A DNA stretch of 64,000 nucleotides from assembly GCA_947846985.1 (NCBI GenBank), contig CANTUZ010000004.1, positions 76,969,159-77,033,158 on the forward strand. Direction: 5' to 3'. Positions 47,001 to 61,921 of the stretch are shown in pieces; the stretch's first letter is position 1; every line of letters starts with the position of its first letter. The notes beneath the pieces were generated by a model. The model saw only the letters and a program-made list of their open reading frames with translations. It did no database searches and had not been told where the DNA came from. The translations under genes were made by a program, and so were the position numbers. This stretch comes from Fratercula arctica. Lineage: Eukaryota > Chordata > Aves > Charadriiformes > Alcidae.

Positions 47001-50000
47001 CATGTATAGCAAATTGTGATTTCCATTGCCATATATGTGAGCCCATGCTTCAGGCTTGTTACACAATCTGAGAAGTCTTACATTTGAATGTTTATGGGAT
47101 GTCTGTAAGGGAACAGAGTTCTACTACAGCTTTCCAAAACTGAGAAAGAGAAATAGAATAGAGGCTTAAGGGGAGATGGTTTAGTTCTGCTTCGCTTGCA
47201 TTTAGTTCTTCAGGCTTATGTTTCCCATTTCTTCTGGCTTTCCAGTTATGCCTGACATCATAGTGTAAGGAAGGTTTGTGTAATTCTCAGAGCTTGTTCC
47301 TAAATAATCTTTTAGAGACATGGAATTTTTTAAAATTAATTTTCTTTTTCTTCACAGTCCTGTCAGGCTAATAAAATGAAGGCAGCTATTCTTTACCTGA
47401 AGGCATATCAATTTACTGGCATTTGCCTTCACATTAGGAATATAAAGCAGCAGGAGACTGATCAATGAGAGATGTTGTTTCCTTGTGAACGATACCGCTG
47501 TCACGTCCTGCTAACTTCTGGTTTGTGTTGATAGTGCCTCAGTGGTACCTGGGTCAGGAAAAAAGATGGCTATTATCATTATTATTATTTTAATCAATAC
47601 CTACAGAGGAGCATCTGGCACAATTTCTGATGTATTCTGAAGGGACAACCAGGACTATCTGGAATAGAATAGGTACTGGTGGGGAGGGGTACAAGAACAG
47701 CAAGAAGTAGACTAGCAAAGGGTAGAAATATTACTTCCTGGGAAGGAAGGAAGTACAGAGAGCTCACCCATCTACATCTAGTTGTGATGCTGCTGGAATA
47801 ACAGATCCTGAAGTTGAGATTTTTTTTTTTTTTTCTTATTTTTTCTCTCTACCTACATGCCTCATTCAGAGGGGGTGGCGATAGGTGACAGGGTTACAGC
47901 TGAAGTTGATAAAAGGTGTCACTCAGTTCAGAATTGATTATTTTGTCACAAAATAAGATAAAAATCACTAATGCAATTCTAATTTTTTTAATTTTTTTTT
48001 TTTTTTTATTCAGAGATTGGGGATAGGTAGCCCTGACTGTGATTACAGGGTTTGAGATTTATAGCTCACTTGTTATTCACTCTCTAGGATGCTAATAGGA
48101 TCCCAGAGCTATGTATTATTGGAATTTATGGGCAAATGGCAATGTAGCAACATGCTGAGTTGTTGGAAATTTCCATATTTGCTGTGTTTTGATGGAAGAT
48201 TCTTTGTGGAAGTGCATTACCTAATTTGGTTTGGCTTCCTTGCTGCTAGCAGATTCCTTGTGAGGTTATGTAAAATAATTTTGTAGTTCCTGCGAGAAAA
48301 TGCAGAATGGCAAGATATGTGGGAATGTAGGAAACTAGTGTTTTTAATCTTCTGTAGGTGAGATTAGATATAGGCAGCTTGAACGGGAAACTGAGGTATC
48401 AGTGAAGGTGCGTCCACCAGAAATTCTAGAAATCCAATCCTGTTGTGGCACATGTTCTTTTTGACACTTGGGAGCATGAAAGCAACATATATTTCTTTGA
48501 ACTAAAGGTAAATCCTCATTTTGGGATGAATCCTGTACTTGGGATTTGTGCGCAACAGAGTTTTGATTAATTATTAGGCCTTGGGGCATCTGACTGACCT
48601 GACAGTACTTGTTTAGGGATGAGAGGGAAAGATATAAGGAAAAAAACACATACATCTTACTTTTCCTTTTTATGTTTGCCTCACCTGGAATCTTGAAAAA
48701 AATCTGGCGTCAAGAGGTGATCAAAAAGCGAGACCATTGCATGTCTGTTAATAAAAACATTGGAGCTGCTGTGTAATTTTCATCTATTCACTCTCGCAGG
48801 ATGAGGGAGTTACAGTAGGGTGACTATTTAGATCCAAGACTCCGTGCTGGTGTATACCCCAGGTAACTTAATTTGGTAGGGTTAAATAGTGAATTATATG
48901 CTTCCTAAGTTACGGATGCTTGCTGTCCTTCTGTTAGTTTGGTTTTTATTCATTACTGGATTGTACTCATGGCACGCTCTTACTCTTTCCTGATTTATAA
49001 TGGATCTCTTTATTGAATTATTGAGCAAAACTTTTAAATAAAACATCAAAGAATTCTCTTCTGCTATCAATTCTCCTATAGTTGTAAGATGTATCAACCC
49101 TTAGGACCACTTTCCTCATCAGAATACTGACACTGCTAGACTTATTCCTAAATGTGCTGTGCACTAAAATGTTCATCCAATATAGAGGTTTTTTTCTTTT
49201 GAAAGTGAAATAATTTGCCTTATAAATATGCAAAATTAGATTGCTTCCTATGCAAATATCTTGCACGGTATCTGTTTTGTTCTTTCTGGCCACCTTAGAT
49301 GTGCAATAGTTGGGTGTTTTTTCTGCTCTGAATCCCATTTCATAAGTGAAGTAAAACAAAGTACTTACAGAAAACGTAGTCAAATTTCTTCTTAAAAGTA
49401 AGTCCGTTATCAGAGTTGAGAAAAAGACCGGAGCCTGACTGCCAGCCCTTGGTCATCTTCCTTGTTCTGCATGTTGTACATATACTACTTTGCTTGGGCT
49501 GGAGAACCACTGAATCCAGACTATGTTATAAAACTGTGATTATTTGTCAGCAATCCAGTTTGTGTGGAGATCAAAACGTGAGCTCGGGTCTTCTCACGGC
49601 CACTCGTGTAAGCTCTACTGGTTAATGCTTTTTGGGGATTTGGCTGCTTATTTCAGTGCATTAAGACTGCCTTTATGGGTCTGATTACTGTTGTACAGTA
49701 ACTTTATGCTGCCTTTGAAGTTCTTGTCGCTTCCGTAGAACCATAAGTCTGTTTGTTTTTGCCTGGAGGGGATTAGTGTTTAGTTTGCACCTAACACAAC
49801 AAAGAGACGGCATAAAGCACTTTTCAGTTATTCCAGAACCCCGAGAAATAGTTTGCAGTGTAAGTATTCTGCTTTAAGGATAGATGAGATGAGGCCACTG
49901 GGAACAGCATTCAGTTTCTAAAAGTAAAGCATAAGCTTTGATTCACAGAAAATGAAATTTGGAACAGCTCGGCATTTATTTTTTTTTTTTAAATAAATGA

Positions 50001-50320
50001 AATACCAAAAGGAATACACATGTTTATATTTAAATGTTTAATTTCTGTGGGCACTATTAAATATATTTTTCTGTCATCTGGCTATTTTTCTAAAGGCTAG
50101 AATAGGCTTGCTAGGATATGTGAACTAGAAAACCCTTCTATTGTCTTGTTGTCTAATATATTTTACTCCTTCAAAAGGGAATAAGCTGTACAAACAGAAA
50201 AACTTATTCAGGTGCTGATTTTAAAAAAGGGGGGAAGGGACCAACTTTGACCACGAGCTAACACTGTTTCTCTGGCAAAAGTTTTCTGTAGGCTCGGGCT
50301 GAGATAAGAAGGTTTTTTTT
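44010..50320. other. Gene-poor interval
   Basis: No gene is recognised. AT-rich unique DNA predominates, and 44.4-44.83 kb in particular is dense in TAAT, TTTGCAT and TTAATAT words without repeats. T-rich tracts occur near 47821 and 47990. Open frames are short. Confidence 0.5.
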
Positions 50321-50329
50321 GTAGCTGAA

Positions 50330-50424
50330 CATGATGGGAGGTGTCCCTGCCCATGGCAGGGGGTTGGAACTAGATGACTTTTAAGGTCCCTTTCAACCCA
50401 ACCCATTCTGTGATTCTATGATTT
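50330..50424 (+). mobile_element. CR1 LINE 3' tail, short
   Basis: GATGGGAGGTGTCCCTGCCC through GGTCCCTTTCAACCCAACCC, ending in TTCTGTGATTCTATGAT, the typical CR1 terminal octamer repeats, in plus orientation. Confidence 0.92.
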
Positions 50425-51530
50425 CAGTAAATGCTGGGACAAAAGGATGAAGGAACAGTGCAGGTCTAGTGAATGCAAAGACACCGGCTCTAGGCTGAGG
50501 AAGCCCCTGAGCTGCATTTGGGTGGCAGCTGGAGAAAATGTTGAGGAAATAGCAGTATCTGCTCGCCCTGTTCTTCTGCTCTTCCCTAGCATCTACTACC
50601 CGTCCCTGGCAGAAATCGGGTACTGGCCAAGCAGTGCTTTGGAGCATGGCTGTGATCTGTGCTCTTAATGCACCTTTTTGGATTTGGCATGACCTGTGTG
50701 TGTGGGTAACAGAAGGCTTGTCTTGCTGTTTAGGGCTGTCAGTATGTTTTCAGTTGAAACACTTCGAGCTCTTGTAAATTACTGATTCCCCACCCATTTA
50801 AAAGCAAAGTAAAGCAAAGTAGTCAAAGACAGTTCAAGACAAATTAAGATACAAACTGTCTTTTGAATCCTGTGACAATCCACCTCCTCGACTGCTTCTC
50901 GTACCAAATTCTAACAATGGGGTTTCTTTGCTTTATGATCTAAATTATTTTATTTTTTTGCCTTCAGGGCCATAGATATGTCTTTATAATATGTTTTATC
51001 TGTACCAAATGCTCATGGCAGTGCAGAGTCTCAAGTTTTCTATATTACTTAATATACGTAGCATTTCAAAGATCTTTTTATGCTTTAGTTTGCAGCATTT
51101 CTGTGAGGCACGCTCTCAAAGAAAGCTTCCTGTCCTGGTTTTCCCAGCTGACTGTAAATCTTTCTTGCCTTTACTGCTGAAATGTTAGTAGGCAGCTCTC
51201 GGCTTTCTACCAGCTACTGCTTCTTCCCTGAGCTGTGGGAAACTCCCAAATTATGCATCTGTAGCTCCTGATTCATTTGCAAGAGTCATTCATTTCTGCC
51301 CTTAATTCCTATTCCAGCTGGCATTGGGGATTGTGGCAGTCCCAGGCTGTGCTGCAGCACTTGACACTGTAGATCCTTCTACTGAAACTCTAATATCCTC
51401 CTTCCATCACACTCCAAGACTTTTGTATCTGTTCTTGGTTGGTTTAGGTCACTTACTAGGCTCCAACAGTGTATTTTCATTCCTGTTCTCTGATACAGAA
51501 AGCTAATCTCACACAAGACAAAGGAGACAG

Positions 51531-51996
51531 ACCTTGAGGTGCTGGAGTGTGTCCAGAGAAGGGCAACGGAGCTGGTGAGGGCTCTGGAGCACAAGTCTTG
51601 TGGGGAGCGGCTGAGGGAGCTGGGGGTGTTCAGCCTGGAGAAAAGGAGGCTGAGGGGAGACCTTCTCGCTCTCTGCAACTCCCTGAAAGGAGGGGGCAGC
51701 CAGGGGGGGTCGGGCTCTTCTCCCAAGGAACAGCTGATAGGACAAGAGGAAACGGCCTCAAGTTGTGCCAGGGGAGGTTTAGATTGGATATTAGGAAAAA
51801 TTTCTTCGCTGAAAGGGTTGTCAAGTATTGGAACAGGCTGTCCAGGGAAGTGACTGAATCACCATCCCTGGAGGTATTTAACAGATGGGCAGACATAGTG
51901 CTTAGAGATATGGTTTAGTGATGGGTTTTGTCAGTTAGGTTGGTGGTTGGATTTGATGATCTGAAAGATCCCTTCCAACCCAGGCAATTCTATGAT
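51531..51996 (+). mobile_element. CR1 LINE 3' fragment
   Basis: About 465 bases run from GAGGTGCTGGAGTGTGTCC through CAGCCTGGAGAAAAGGAGG to the tail AATTCTATGATTTT. The 123-codon plus-strand frame at 51547-51918 is the remnant 3' end of the CR1 reverse-transcriptase frame and not a host gene. Confidence 0.94.
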
Positions 51997-53986
51997 TTTT
52001 ATTATCTTTTCACCAGGAGAGCTCCCAGACATTTCCCTGGCCCACTTCTGGTCTTGCACAAATAATGTAGCTCCGTAGTCAACAGTGGGTCAGAAGATCC
52101 TGTTGTGTTGGGACCTCAGGGTTGTGATGCAGCACTGCTGCTATAAGCTGATAAAAGCTGTTCCCCTCTCCAAATGGTTTCCTCACAGCTGGTCTCCTCG
52201 GCCCCATGAGCTTGGGCTACCCCAGATCAACCAGAGATAGACCCGTGTTTTCTTGTACAAGACTGAGAAGCCTTGTATTTTTTTTTTTTGAAACACGGTC
52301 TGATGACAAGAGAGGTAAATGTTCTGCATGGTAGCTGTGAGATGATTTGAGCACACTGATGTTTTCTGTGCCCTAGAAAATAATCCAAGAGATGTGACTG
52401 TTCCGTAATTAAGAGTGAGAAAGTGCCAAAGCTACGTACTGACTCACCTTTTTTTTTTTTTTTTTTTTCCTGATATGCATTACGCCTCATGTGGCACAGT
52501 ATTTAGGAGCTGAGCTCCAGACCTTTGAGAAGATGTTCCCAAGCAATGTTCTTTCCTTTCCCTTTCCTCCAGCCTTTCACAATTTGGACGTAGTTTGATT
52601 CTGATTCAGAAATCTGAAAAAGGCTGCCTCTCTCTTGCATTTGTGGAGACTTAAGAAGAGTTTAGCGGGGAGCTCAGCGATCAAATGTTTCTGAAAGCAA
52701 ATCACTTGCAGAGGTGAGAGACAAAGGCTTTTCTGTCAGGGCTTCATGGAGGAATCCCTGCATGTTCTCCATCGTATCGAGCAAGGAGTGGAGGAAGGGG
52801 AACGCTTGTCAGCCCCCATCTTCTTCCCTACATGTGCTAGGAGCCTGGGAAAGGTGCTTGTCCTCTCAGCATCGTCAGAAGACAGAACGTATGTGTGCGT
52901 GTGCTGCGAGGAATGTGAACATCATCCCAGAATTCAAAATTACAGCAAATCCCAAACTGAATGTGATTTTGCGATGGCGCCAATGACAAAAAGCTACTTC
53001 CTTTTAGGGATTGCACCAAGAGGAATGTCGTCTGTAAGAGAGCAGACAATGCCCATCTCTGTGATGTTAGCCACTGGGTGCTGTTGCTTAAGAGAGGAGG
53101 ACAAAAGGGGAGAACAAGAACATGGCCTCAGGAAATATAATCCGTATTCCCGTCCTTCATTAGAACAGATTGCTTAGGAATAATTTGTTTTTTCTGTCAG
53201 CAGAGATTTTTAAAGAAAAGCTAAGTGACTGCCTATTAGTCTAGGTTTGCTTTGTTCTGTCTCGTAAGGAAAAGATGGGCAAAAATGATTTTTAATGCTG
53301 CTTTCAATTTATGTGGAAAACTACATGTAATTTTATTCCACCTTTGTGGGGAAACTCCCCAGGTTAAAAATACTCCTGCACCCTGCCATTGGTGGTGTTC
53401 CTGTGGGCTGTGGTTCGTGTAACTGGGCGCGTGGGTCAGACAGAGAAGTTCGCTCCCACTCTTTGAGGGGATGTAATGCCCCATTTTTCCCTCTGCCACA
53501 ATAGCAGCAAATTCTGTGATCGTTGTCCTGCGGAGAAGTGATAATTAGGTAAGGAGAAAGCAGGATAATATGATGTAGCATAAAGGGTTTTCACATGAAT
53601 ACAGATGCATTACTCCCAGCCACTGAACCTATACTTTATGAAAATCATCATGCTCTTGGTGCCAAGGAGCACTTTCCTCATCTCATGCCATCTGTGCATC
53701 TGGCAGAATATGACAGGAAACTCATTTGTATATCCACTTGGGAGTGGATCCTTCCTATTTAAAAAAAAAAAAACAAACCAAAAAACAACCCTACCCATTT
53801 TTAGATCATAACTTAGTGGAAGATACTAGATTTCAAGCAGGCTACTGTTGAAAGAATTCATTTTTTTAATGTTTTATTTCTTGGGCTACAGTTCTTATTG
53901 TCCCAAAATGGCAAAATGCAGATACCAGTATACCACGAAGAAGGTGCTGTTCACAGTATTTCCAACTTCAGGAAAGATTTTAATGA

Positions 53987-54008
53987 TTTTTTTTTTTTTT
54001 TTTTTTTT
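53987..54008. repeat. Poly-T tract
   Basis: Uninterrupted run of about 22 T. Confidence 0.85.
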
Positions 54009-57000
54009 GGCTTAAAGTGTATGGTGAACAGGAACATTACTATGACAGTCATGATGGTAGTGGTGTGAAAGACGAGAGGCTTACTTTCCAACAGTAATTC
54101 TCTTACGGAATGATAGCATGCGCACTGTATTGAACCCTGGCAGTGGGAAGGTAGGATCACTACTCTTTCATCTGTTTAGAGATAATTGTATATATGATAA
54201 GCTGGGATGCAGTAAGTAAGACCTCTGCATACGGATATTAAAGAGGTATATACCAAAAAGAATGGATAGTGAATTAGGAAGAATAGTGAACATCACATAA
54301 GAACTCGGGACTAGCAGATAAAATGACCTAGTAGTGAGTTTATAATTACAGGGGATAAAATGATGCAAGGCAAAACTAAACTGTGGAAGTTACTGTTGTA
54401 AGGTGCTTTGGATGCAGGAAGTGTGTGCTTTAGGGACAAATTCATAGGGGGAGGGTCCATCAAAGGCTACTAAACACGATGATGTAGACTTAAAGTCCAA
54501 GTTCATGTTCCTTTAACTCATGCAGCTGCTACCTTTTGTCTACATGGGATTTTGTAAAAAATAATACAAAGACTTGAGTGTGTTGCAGAATATACTTTCC
54601 CAGGATCTCTTGCTGGGTACTATGTAAAAGAGAAAGTAGGCTCTTGTGACTGACCAAAGAATTCAAAGCAGATGTCTGCTCAAGTGAACACAGGTTATCT
54701 TTGTATTGGGAAATACCAATTGTAATCATCCTCACAATTGTTTTCTTGCAGTCAGAACCTAAACCTCTTCACTGCCTTTCATTTAGGGTAAAGCATTCTC
54801 TGTTTAAATGTTTGAATCCACGGTACGGAGGTAGCCTCTATGCAAGTGTAGTTGGAAAGTGGGTGATGCTTTGCAGAAGATACTTAGTACCTTAGCAATA
54901 CGCAGTCATCCTCAATTAGTTAAACCAGAAATAACTATTGCAGAGGCATGATATTAGAAGTCTTCAGCAGTTCTCTCTCCCTGGGTTGGTACTGGACATG
55001 GGCAGGCTTTATCTCAATCTACTGACGCAGAATTAATCGGAACTCCTGCAGTCTTGCTCGTCTCGGCCGTACCGCGTGTTGCAACACATCATGCATTAGA
55101 TGTGTCAGTGGATGCCGTGCATCATCCTTTTCACCTCTGCAGGCAGTATTTGATGGCTGAGGATGCTGCTGGGTGGCCGCCATCAGTGGGAGGGCCAGGG
55201 GAGAGCCAAGGGAGGAAACTGCTGTTCCTCCTTCCCTCCCTGCACCCACCCTGTCCTCAGGAGCGATCTTAGGCATCTCTACGTGGCTCCCTCCCCCCTG
55301 AAGGAACCTGGATAGACAGAGGCCTTTCCACTTTTTTTGATGTCAAGTAGGGAAGGCGAGAGGGAGTAGATAGAAGGGGTGGGGATGAAAATGACAGAAG
55401 ACAACAGCAAGGTGTATATTTAAGTTTTAACTAATACTTGCAAATGTCAGTGGTTTCATTTGTTAATGACAGGATGTGATGAACTCTTTAAACTATGAGC
55501 TTGCTTAGATTCTTAGATTCCAGTTAGGGGGGGTGGTGGTATTTAAATCCTGGGAGGGAAGAAAAGCTTTTCCTTTTTCTTTTCTTTTTTTTTTTTTGGT
55601 AGCCAAAAAGATATGCAATGTTAGAGAGAACAGTTGCTTGCTAGGAAAGACCTTCCCTTTCTGCATCTCCTAGTTCCTTGCACCTTCAAAGGTAAAACAC
55701 TAAAACAGTTTAACCCGCTAGAATCTGAAGAACAATCATTTTTCAAATGACTACCATAAATTTGCTCAGTTGCTTTTTTCCCTTCCCCCACCCTCCAAAT
55801 CTCAATTATGGCAGATGAGCAAAACGCCACGGGTGTCTCTCGCTTCCTTCACTTGTCAGAAATTCTCACGGCTCATTTCACACTCTGGCTACCTTGATGT
55901 TAAAAGGTATGTGCAGTCTTCTAATTTATGGTTAACAAGTTCATATAATCTTTGTAGTCCCTATTGTCGTGCAATACCAATTCCCCATGTAGGTTCAGCT
56001 GGGTACTACAAATAATTTCTTGTAAGCTTACTGATAATAAGAAACACATCTTAAGGAATGAGAGAGAGCTCATTATAATAATTGTTTGCAGGTGTTAAAT
56101 GAAGAGCGTTATAGAAATATATATGTGTAACACTATTAAACCAGAATCTCATACTAAGGGATGGATAATGATAAAGGAGCCTACACATTTCGCAGCTCAG
56201 AAATTAATTTCTCAGACTTCCATCATTCAAGGAAATCACATTCCAACCACTGTTCAAGTGACATAAGTTTTCATACTTACAGTAATCTCCTGTATTGACA
56301 GTACATCAAAAATAGTTCCCTGAAGAATAAGGCTAATTTTCTAACCCAGTCAACCCTCACTTTGAAGTCTGGATTGGGATGGTGATGGAAAAGTTTCTGC
56401 AAAGGTTGAAGTACTGAGCCTTAAAGCATTCTTTATTCTTCCAGTATAATGATGGCAAATCTACCCTCTCTCATTTCAATCTTCTGAATAAGTCCCTACA
56501 GCAGAAACAGGCAGTTTCACCTTCCTCTGCTTAACTCTTTCTGTGCCTTTCCCCTCTAGGTCTTGTCCCAGTGCCACTAATCCTACACGACATCTTATTT
56601 CAAGATAGTGAGCAAGTGAAATTGTTAGCAAAGTCTTTCACTCCCCAAAGTACATTTCTTTTGCATACATAATAGGCTCTTGTTAAATTGTTTAACGAAT
56701 TACATGCAGTGTTTGAAGGGGGAAGGCGTGCAGCGCCAGGCAGTCCTTGCAATACTGAAAGGCTGGGAATATGCCCGTTTGAGGAGGGAGGTCCTATTCA
56801 GCAGGCCAGCGATGGCTGTGCCTTTTTCCCCATGTGAGAAGGTTCTGCTGCCTCTTCCTGGCCCTTCCGAAGGTGCAGAGGTGGCAAGCGCTTGCTGAGT
56901 CCTCACCTTCCACCGCTGCCTTCAGCCCAGCTTTGCTTTGCCCTCTGCGTGCCGGCCCTGGTGCACCAGTGGGGTAAAACCAGCAGCAGCAGCTGCACTG

Positions 57001-59124
57001 CTGGGGTTTATTCTCTGCCCATGTCAGGGATGGTGGATCAGAAGAGGTGATGTGGCCTTTGTGATGTTTTGTCTCTGTCCCCTTCTGTTGCGGCTTCTCC
57101 ACAAAATACTCAGTTGTTGGTTTTGTGACTTCTTTGCTCTAGCAGTGTCCTAGCATTTACTGAGGGGCACTATCCTCAGATGTAATACAGAGACAGAGTA
57201 GTCTCAGTCTCATAAATCATCACCTCTAAATACCGAGTGAGATGTTTTGTGAAAGTGTAATGACACCATGAGCTAACTCTGGGTGTGTGTTTGAAAGTTA
57301 CCCTCTTTTCCCCTTCCAAAATGGAAGTTGTCATAATCTTCATCACCAGCGTACAGCTCTCCATACTGCCTCTCTTCCCTGCTTTCGTGATGGCCTCGAA
57401 GTATCCATAATTAAGGGTTGCTGCCATGGATTGCACTAGGGTTCAGGCAGGTGTATAACAACCGGTGTCCCCATACACTGGAGTATTTGTGGATGTTGTG
57501 TCAGTTTGATTCACTGGACTTCTCACACTGAGCCCTACCTCTGCCCTTCCAGCTCTGTAGGAGGCTGTGTCTGCCTCGGTACTGCCATTTCCATGGGGGA
57601 AACAAGGAGAAAATCAAACGGAAGAAGAACCGTAATAACTTTAGGAATAAATAAATAAAATTCAGATCACTCCTCCTCGTTAGCAGGTCAGAATGTACCT
57701 CCTGTCATTCTGTTGCAGAGTTTATGACTCTCAGTGGTTGGAGGCACGCAGATAATTATTCAGGGAGGAGTCAACCTCTCTCCACTGTGATGGACCCTGA
57801 AACTTTAGCATTTACCAATACAAATAATTATTTTTGTCAAAGTTTAATTTAAATGCAGACTGCAGTCAATATGGATAGCAGTATGGGGTGTGTTCTTTGA
57901 TGGGTGTTTCTATTGGTTTCGCTGGAGGACACATTGGATACGCAAAGCCAAAAGACGCTCCAGCACCACAGAGAACTGGGTCTTTAGCTGGGTAAGAAAA
58001 TGGTAACTCCCACAACTTCCAGTTCAAGCAATAAGGCGGAAAGCAAAAGACTGCGAAGCTGAATGAATTAACTCACTTGTAGTAAGATGCTGAAGACACT
58101 ACCTTGCCAACTTCTGGCAGTAGCTGTGTTTTACGGGCTATAACTAAGATTCAGTTATAGAGAATCTATAGACTCGCTCTCATTTCCGTCTTTTGCATAT
58201 GTATCTACAGGATGGGAATCTAAGAGAGAGCTCTGAATGATTTGTGAAAATGCTAGGTATTTAAATGAGCGATTTAGGGAACTCTGTGGCTATCTTCAGA
58301 TTAGCAAAAATTATGGTAGTGTCTGAGGAATGTTACTGGAGACAATTGTACTTCACGGATGAGGACGCTTTTTGGACCGCTGGAGGAGAATAAACGAGCC
58401 CACAGCATGAACGTGCTTATGCCGTACTAAGGAACTGAAAGTATAGGAAAGAGGCATTCTCTTCATAATACACTGACTGCTTTTGTGGGATTAAACTGCC
58501 TAATCAGCTCCCAAAGTGCTGCGCCTGATATTTCTTTCCGCTTATGCTGAACATAAAGCATTTGGATAATTGTGTGGGCCGCAGAGCTGTGTAGAGACAA
58601 CAGTTCCCTGATACTCTTTGCAGGGGGTAAAGCATTAGTGTATCTATCTCTGGCCATGGAGGTTCCCAGAAGAGTTAGTGCAGTTCTAAAGCTTTTAAGG
58701 AAAGTAGGTATTACTTGCAATAAGATTCAGAATCTTTGTGTTCAGCCTGAAATGGTTTTATGGGGAGTAAAAATTTAATGCAGTTACCTGCATAAAATGC
58801 CGTGCATGCTGACCATCCCCATTCTGCTTCTGTCTAGTCCAAGATCAGTTTGCAAAATGATGCTTGGAGTTTGTTCGAGTGAATGATGTGATCTCCGATG
58901 CTTTAAACAGTATTACTGGAACTGTAGGAACCTGACTGTGATCTGGGCTGTATTATTCATGGGCATCGTCTGTAATAAGAGATATAGAAGCTTAATGTCT
59001 CTATCTCAGTTAGAAGATCTGTTTTCATTTATGGGTTTGCTGAGATTTTCGTAACATCAGTAAGTTCCCAGTAAAGGCATTTCAGACCTTGTTACTATCC
59101 AGGTGACAAGGCAAGTCCTACCTA

Positions 59125-59145
59125 TTTTTTTTTTTTTTTTTTTTT
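59125..59145. repeat. Poly-T tract
   Basis: Uninterrupted run of about 21 T. Confidence 0.85.
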
Positions 59146-61082
59146 CCCACTGGAAGAATAAGGATTCTTTTATAATCTTGCACAGGATAGTATAAGGAAG
59201 CTTTGCTTGCTCTAAGTTAGTGCCTGGTTAATAGTAAGTTGCAGAACTTAACTGGTGGATGTGACTGATGCAGCGGTCTGAATGCTTCCAACTGCTAACA
59301 TTTAAAGGCTGGCGTGCTGCTCCAGCTGTGGCCAACAGCAGCAAAAGGACCGGACTTCACGCGCCCCATCTTGTGCTCTCACGCCGTACCGACTGCTGGA
59401 ATTAAGAGCAGAGAAGAAAAATGTTAAAAGTTCACAGACAGGAGAAGCACAACAGGCTTCCAGTGCTAGTCTGGCAGTAAGCGTGATTTAAAAGTCAAAT
59501 AAGTGTGTAGCCCCTGAACGAGCAGAGGCACTCCTGAAGTGCAGCGGTTTATCTGAAGAGTTAGTCAAATGACTTTATGGAGTGTCTCAGGGAACGTTGT
59601 GATGGTTTCCAGAACGTAGCATTCTTGCTCTGAACACAGACAGGGAAGAGAAACGATGCTGCCAAATCTGAAATGACAATCTGGAGTTTGAATGAATACG
59701 AGGTTGGGGGTTTTTATTCTTCTTTTGCCTAGTGGATGGCCAAAGTTAGAGCCTGGCTTGCATCAGTTTGTTCCCGGTGTTGTCAGTAATATCCTTGGTG
59801 ATTCCTGCTCTCGTGCATGGTAATTTCTTGACCAGGTGTAAGCTGTTGGGCTGGGTTTGGTACACAAGTGAAAGGGAAATAGATCATCTTTCCTTGTGTT
59901 GGCTCTCCATAACTTGTGACAGGAAAAACACAAGGGTTAGAAATTACGCCTCAATACAGAAATAAGGAAGAAGAGATCTTCTCACAGTGAAATTCCGTAA
60001 TGGTACCCTTCAGGACTTTGGAAACCTTCAAAAGCAGCGTTACGGTTTTTCCATCACCTGATAACCCATTTTGAGCAACTGAGAATTAAAATATGCAGAT
60101 GAGTACATTATTGCATCTAGGAAATGAAGTACAGAAAGACTGGAAAGCATCTTTGGGTTGCACACGTGTGCCTGTCTCCTCACGGCTCGGCTCCGTGCTG
60201 TACCGCCTGTGGAGGGGGACAGCAGACAAACCTTCTCCGTGCTGACCCCGCAGCCAAGCACGAGCGTCGCTGACAGGAGAGCAGGAGAAGAGCAGGGTTT
60301 CCTAACGGGGTAACGGCATAATGGTCTCTTGCTTTGATCAGAAAGGTACTAGGCATTCCTGGGAGCACTGAGTGCCAAATGTCAGTTGTTGTACACGAAG
60401 CGTATACACCCTGTGCCATCTGGGACGTGGGCTCAAGGAAAGGGGACACGCTGAGCTGCTGTAAGCTGCTACCTCCATGTCACCGAAGTCCTGGGGCAGG
60501 TAAAGTTTACGCCGGCTGATGATCTGCCTGGGTTCATTATGGTGGAGGGATGTCTAGGATTTCATTTTACTTTCACCATACCCGTCTCCTTTTCCCCTTA
60601 AGAGTCGGTCAAAACAAAGCCCATTTTAAAAGAAATGAATGTAGAAAACGTGAAACGTAAGGATCTCTTACAAAGCGTCTTTTACAGTGCTGGGGACATA
60701 AAACAGGGCAGTGGAAGATGAGCCATTATGTACGTTGAGGAAGTCTAAGAATAAAGATTATAGGCAAACAGTCTACCTTTCTTTGCAAGGCCTTGATTTA
60801 CATCCCTGAAATCTCAAATTTAGCTATTACAATGAAGTCCTGTTGCACACAGAGCTGACTTTTTATCACCACTTAAAATCTAATTAATCCGTATTGAAGC
60901 ACAAAGATTTCTGTTGTGTTTTAGGGTGAGGGGTCATAGAGCCCTCTTTGTTCATCCTCAGGCTTGTAATCATCAGGCATTGGGATATAATTTTACCAAG
61001 CAAATTGGAAGGTAACAGATCAAATCCTTATCGGAAAGCCTAACTCATGGTTTAGTGAAGTCCTTCGTCCTTTATGTGAAAC

Positions 61083-61090
61083 TTTATATG
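61083..61090 (+). promoter_or_regulatory. Possible TATA box of the CLDN24-like gene
   Basis: TTTATATG lies 178 bases upstream of the ATG. If used, transcription would start near 61113 with a 5' UTR of about 155 bases. There is no CpG island here. The motif is weak. Confidence 0.3.
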
Positions 61091-61249
61091 CGTGAAGAAC
61101 AAAAAAGTGTTTCAGAGCTTACAAAGGGTTAACGTCGAGGGCTTATATTTGGGACAGCAGAGAACTAAAATCATCACAGCTTCCACCATCGCTCAAGGTA
61201 GCGGTTGTTACGGACCTGCTGGGGAGACCCTTCCTCCTCAGGCTTTTAG

Positions 61250-61921
<672 letters not shown>

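Larger units (their letters stand above)
52000..61080. other. Gene-poor interval upstream of the claudin pair
   Basis: No gene is recognised. It includes poly-T tracts at 52449-52468, 53987-54008 and 59125-59145, an A12 run near 53760, and a slightly GC-richer patch at about 55040-55270. The 143-codon frame at 52746-53177 has no domain or exon signals and is judged spurious. Confidence 0.55.

Noticed and set aside
51547..51918. 123-codon plus-strand frame that looks protein-like
   Set aside because: Recognisable as the 3' end of the CR1 reverse-transcriptase frame, repeated at 17652 and 41078 in reverse orientation.
52746..53177. 143-codon plus-strand frame
   Set aside because: No domain, and no promoter or exon signals nearby; compatible with chance.
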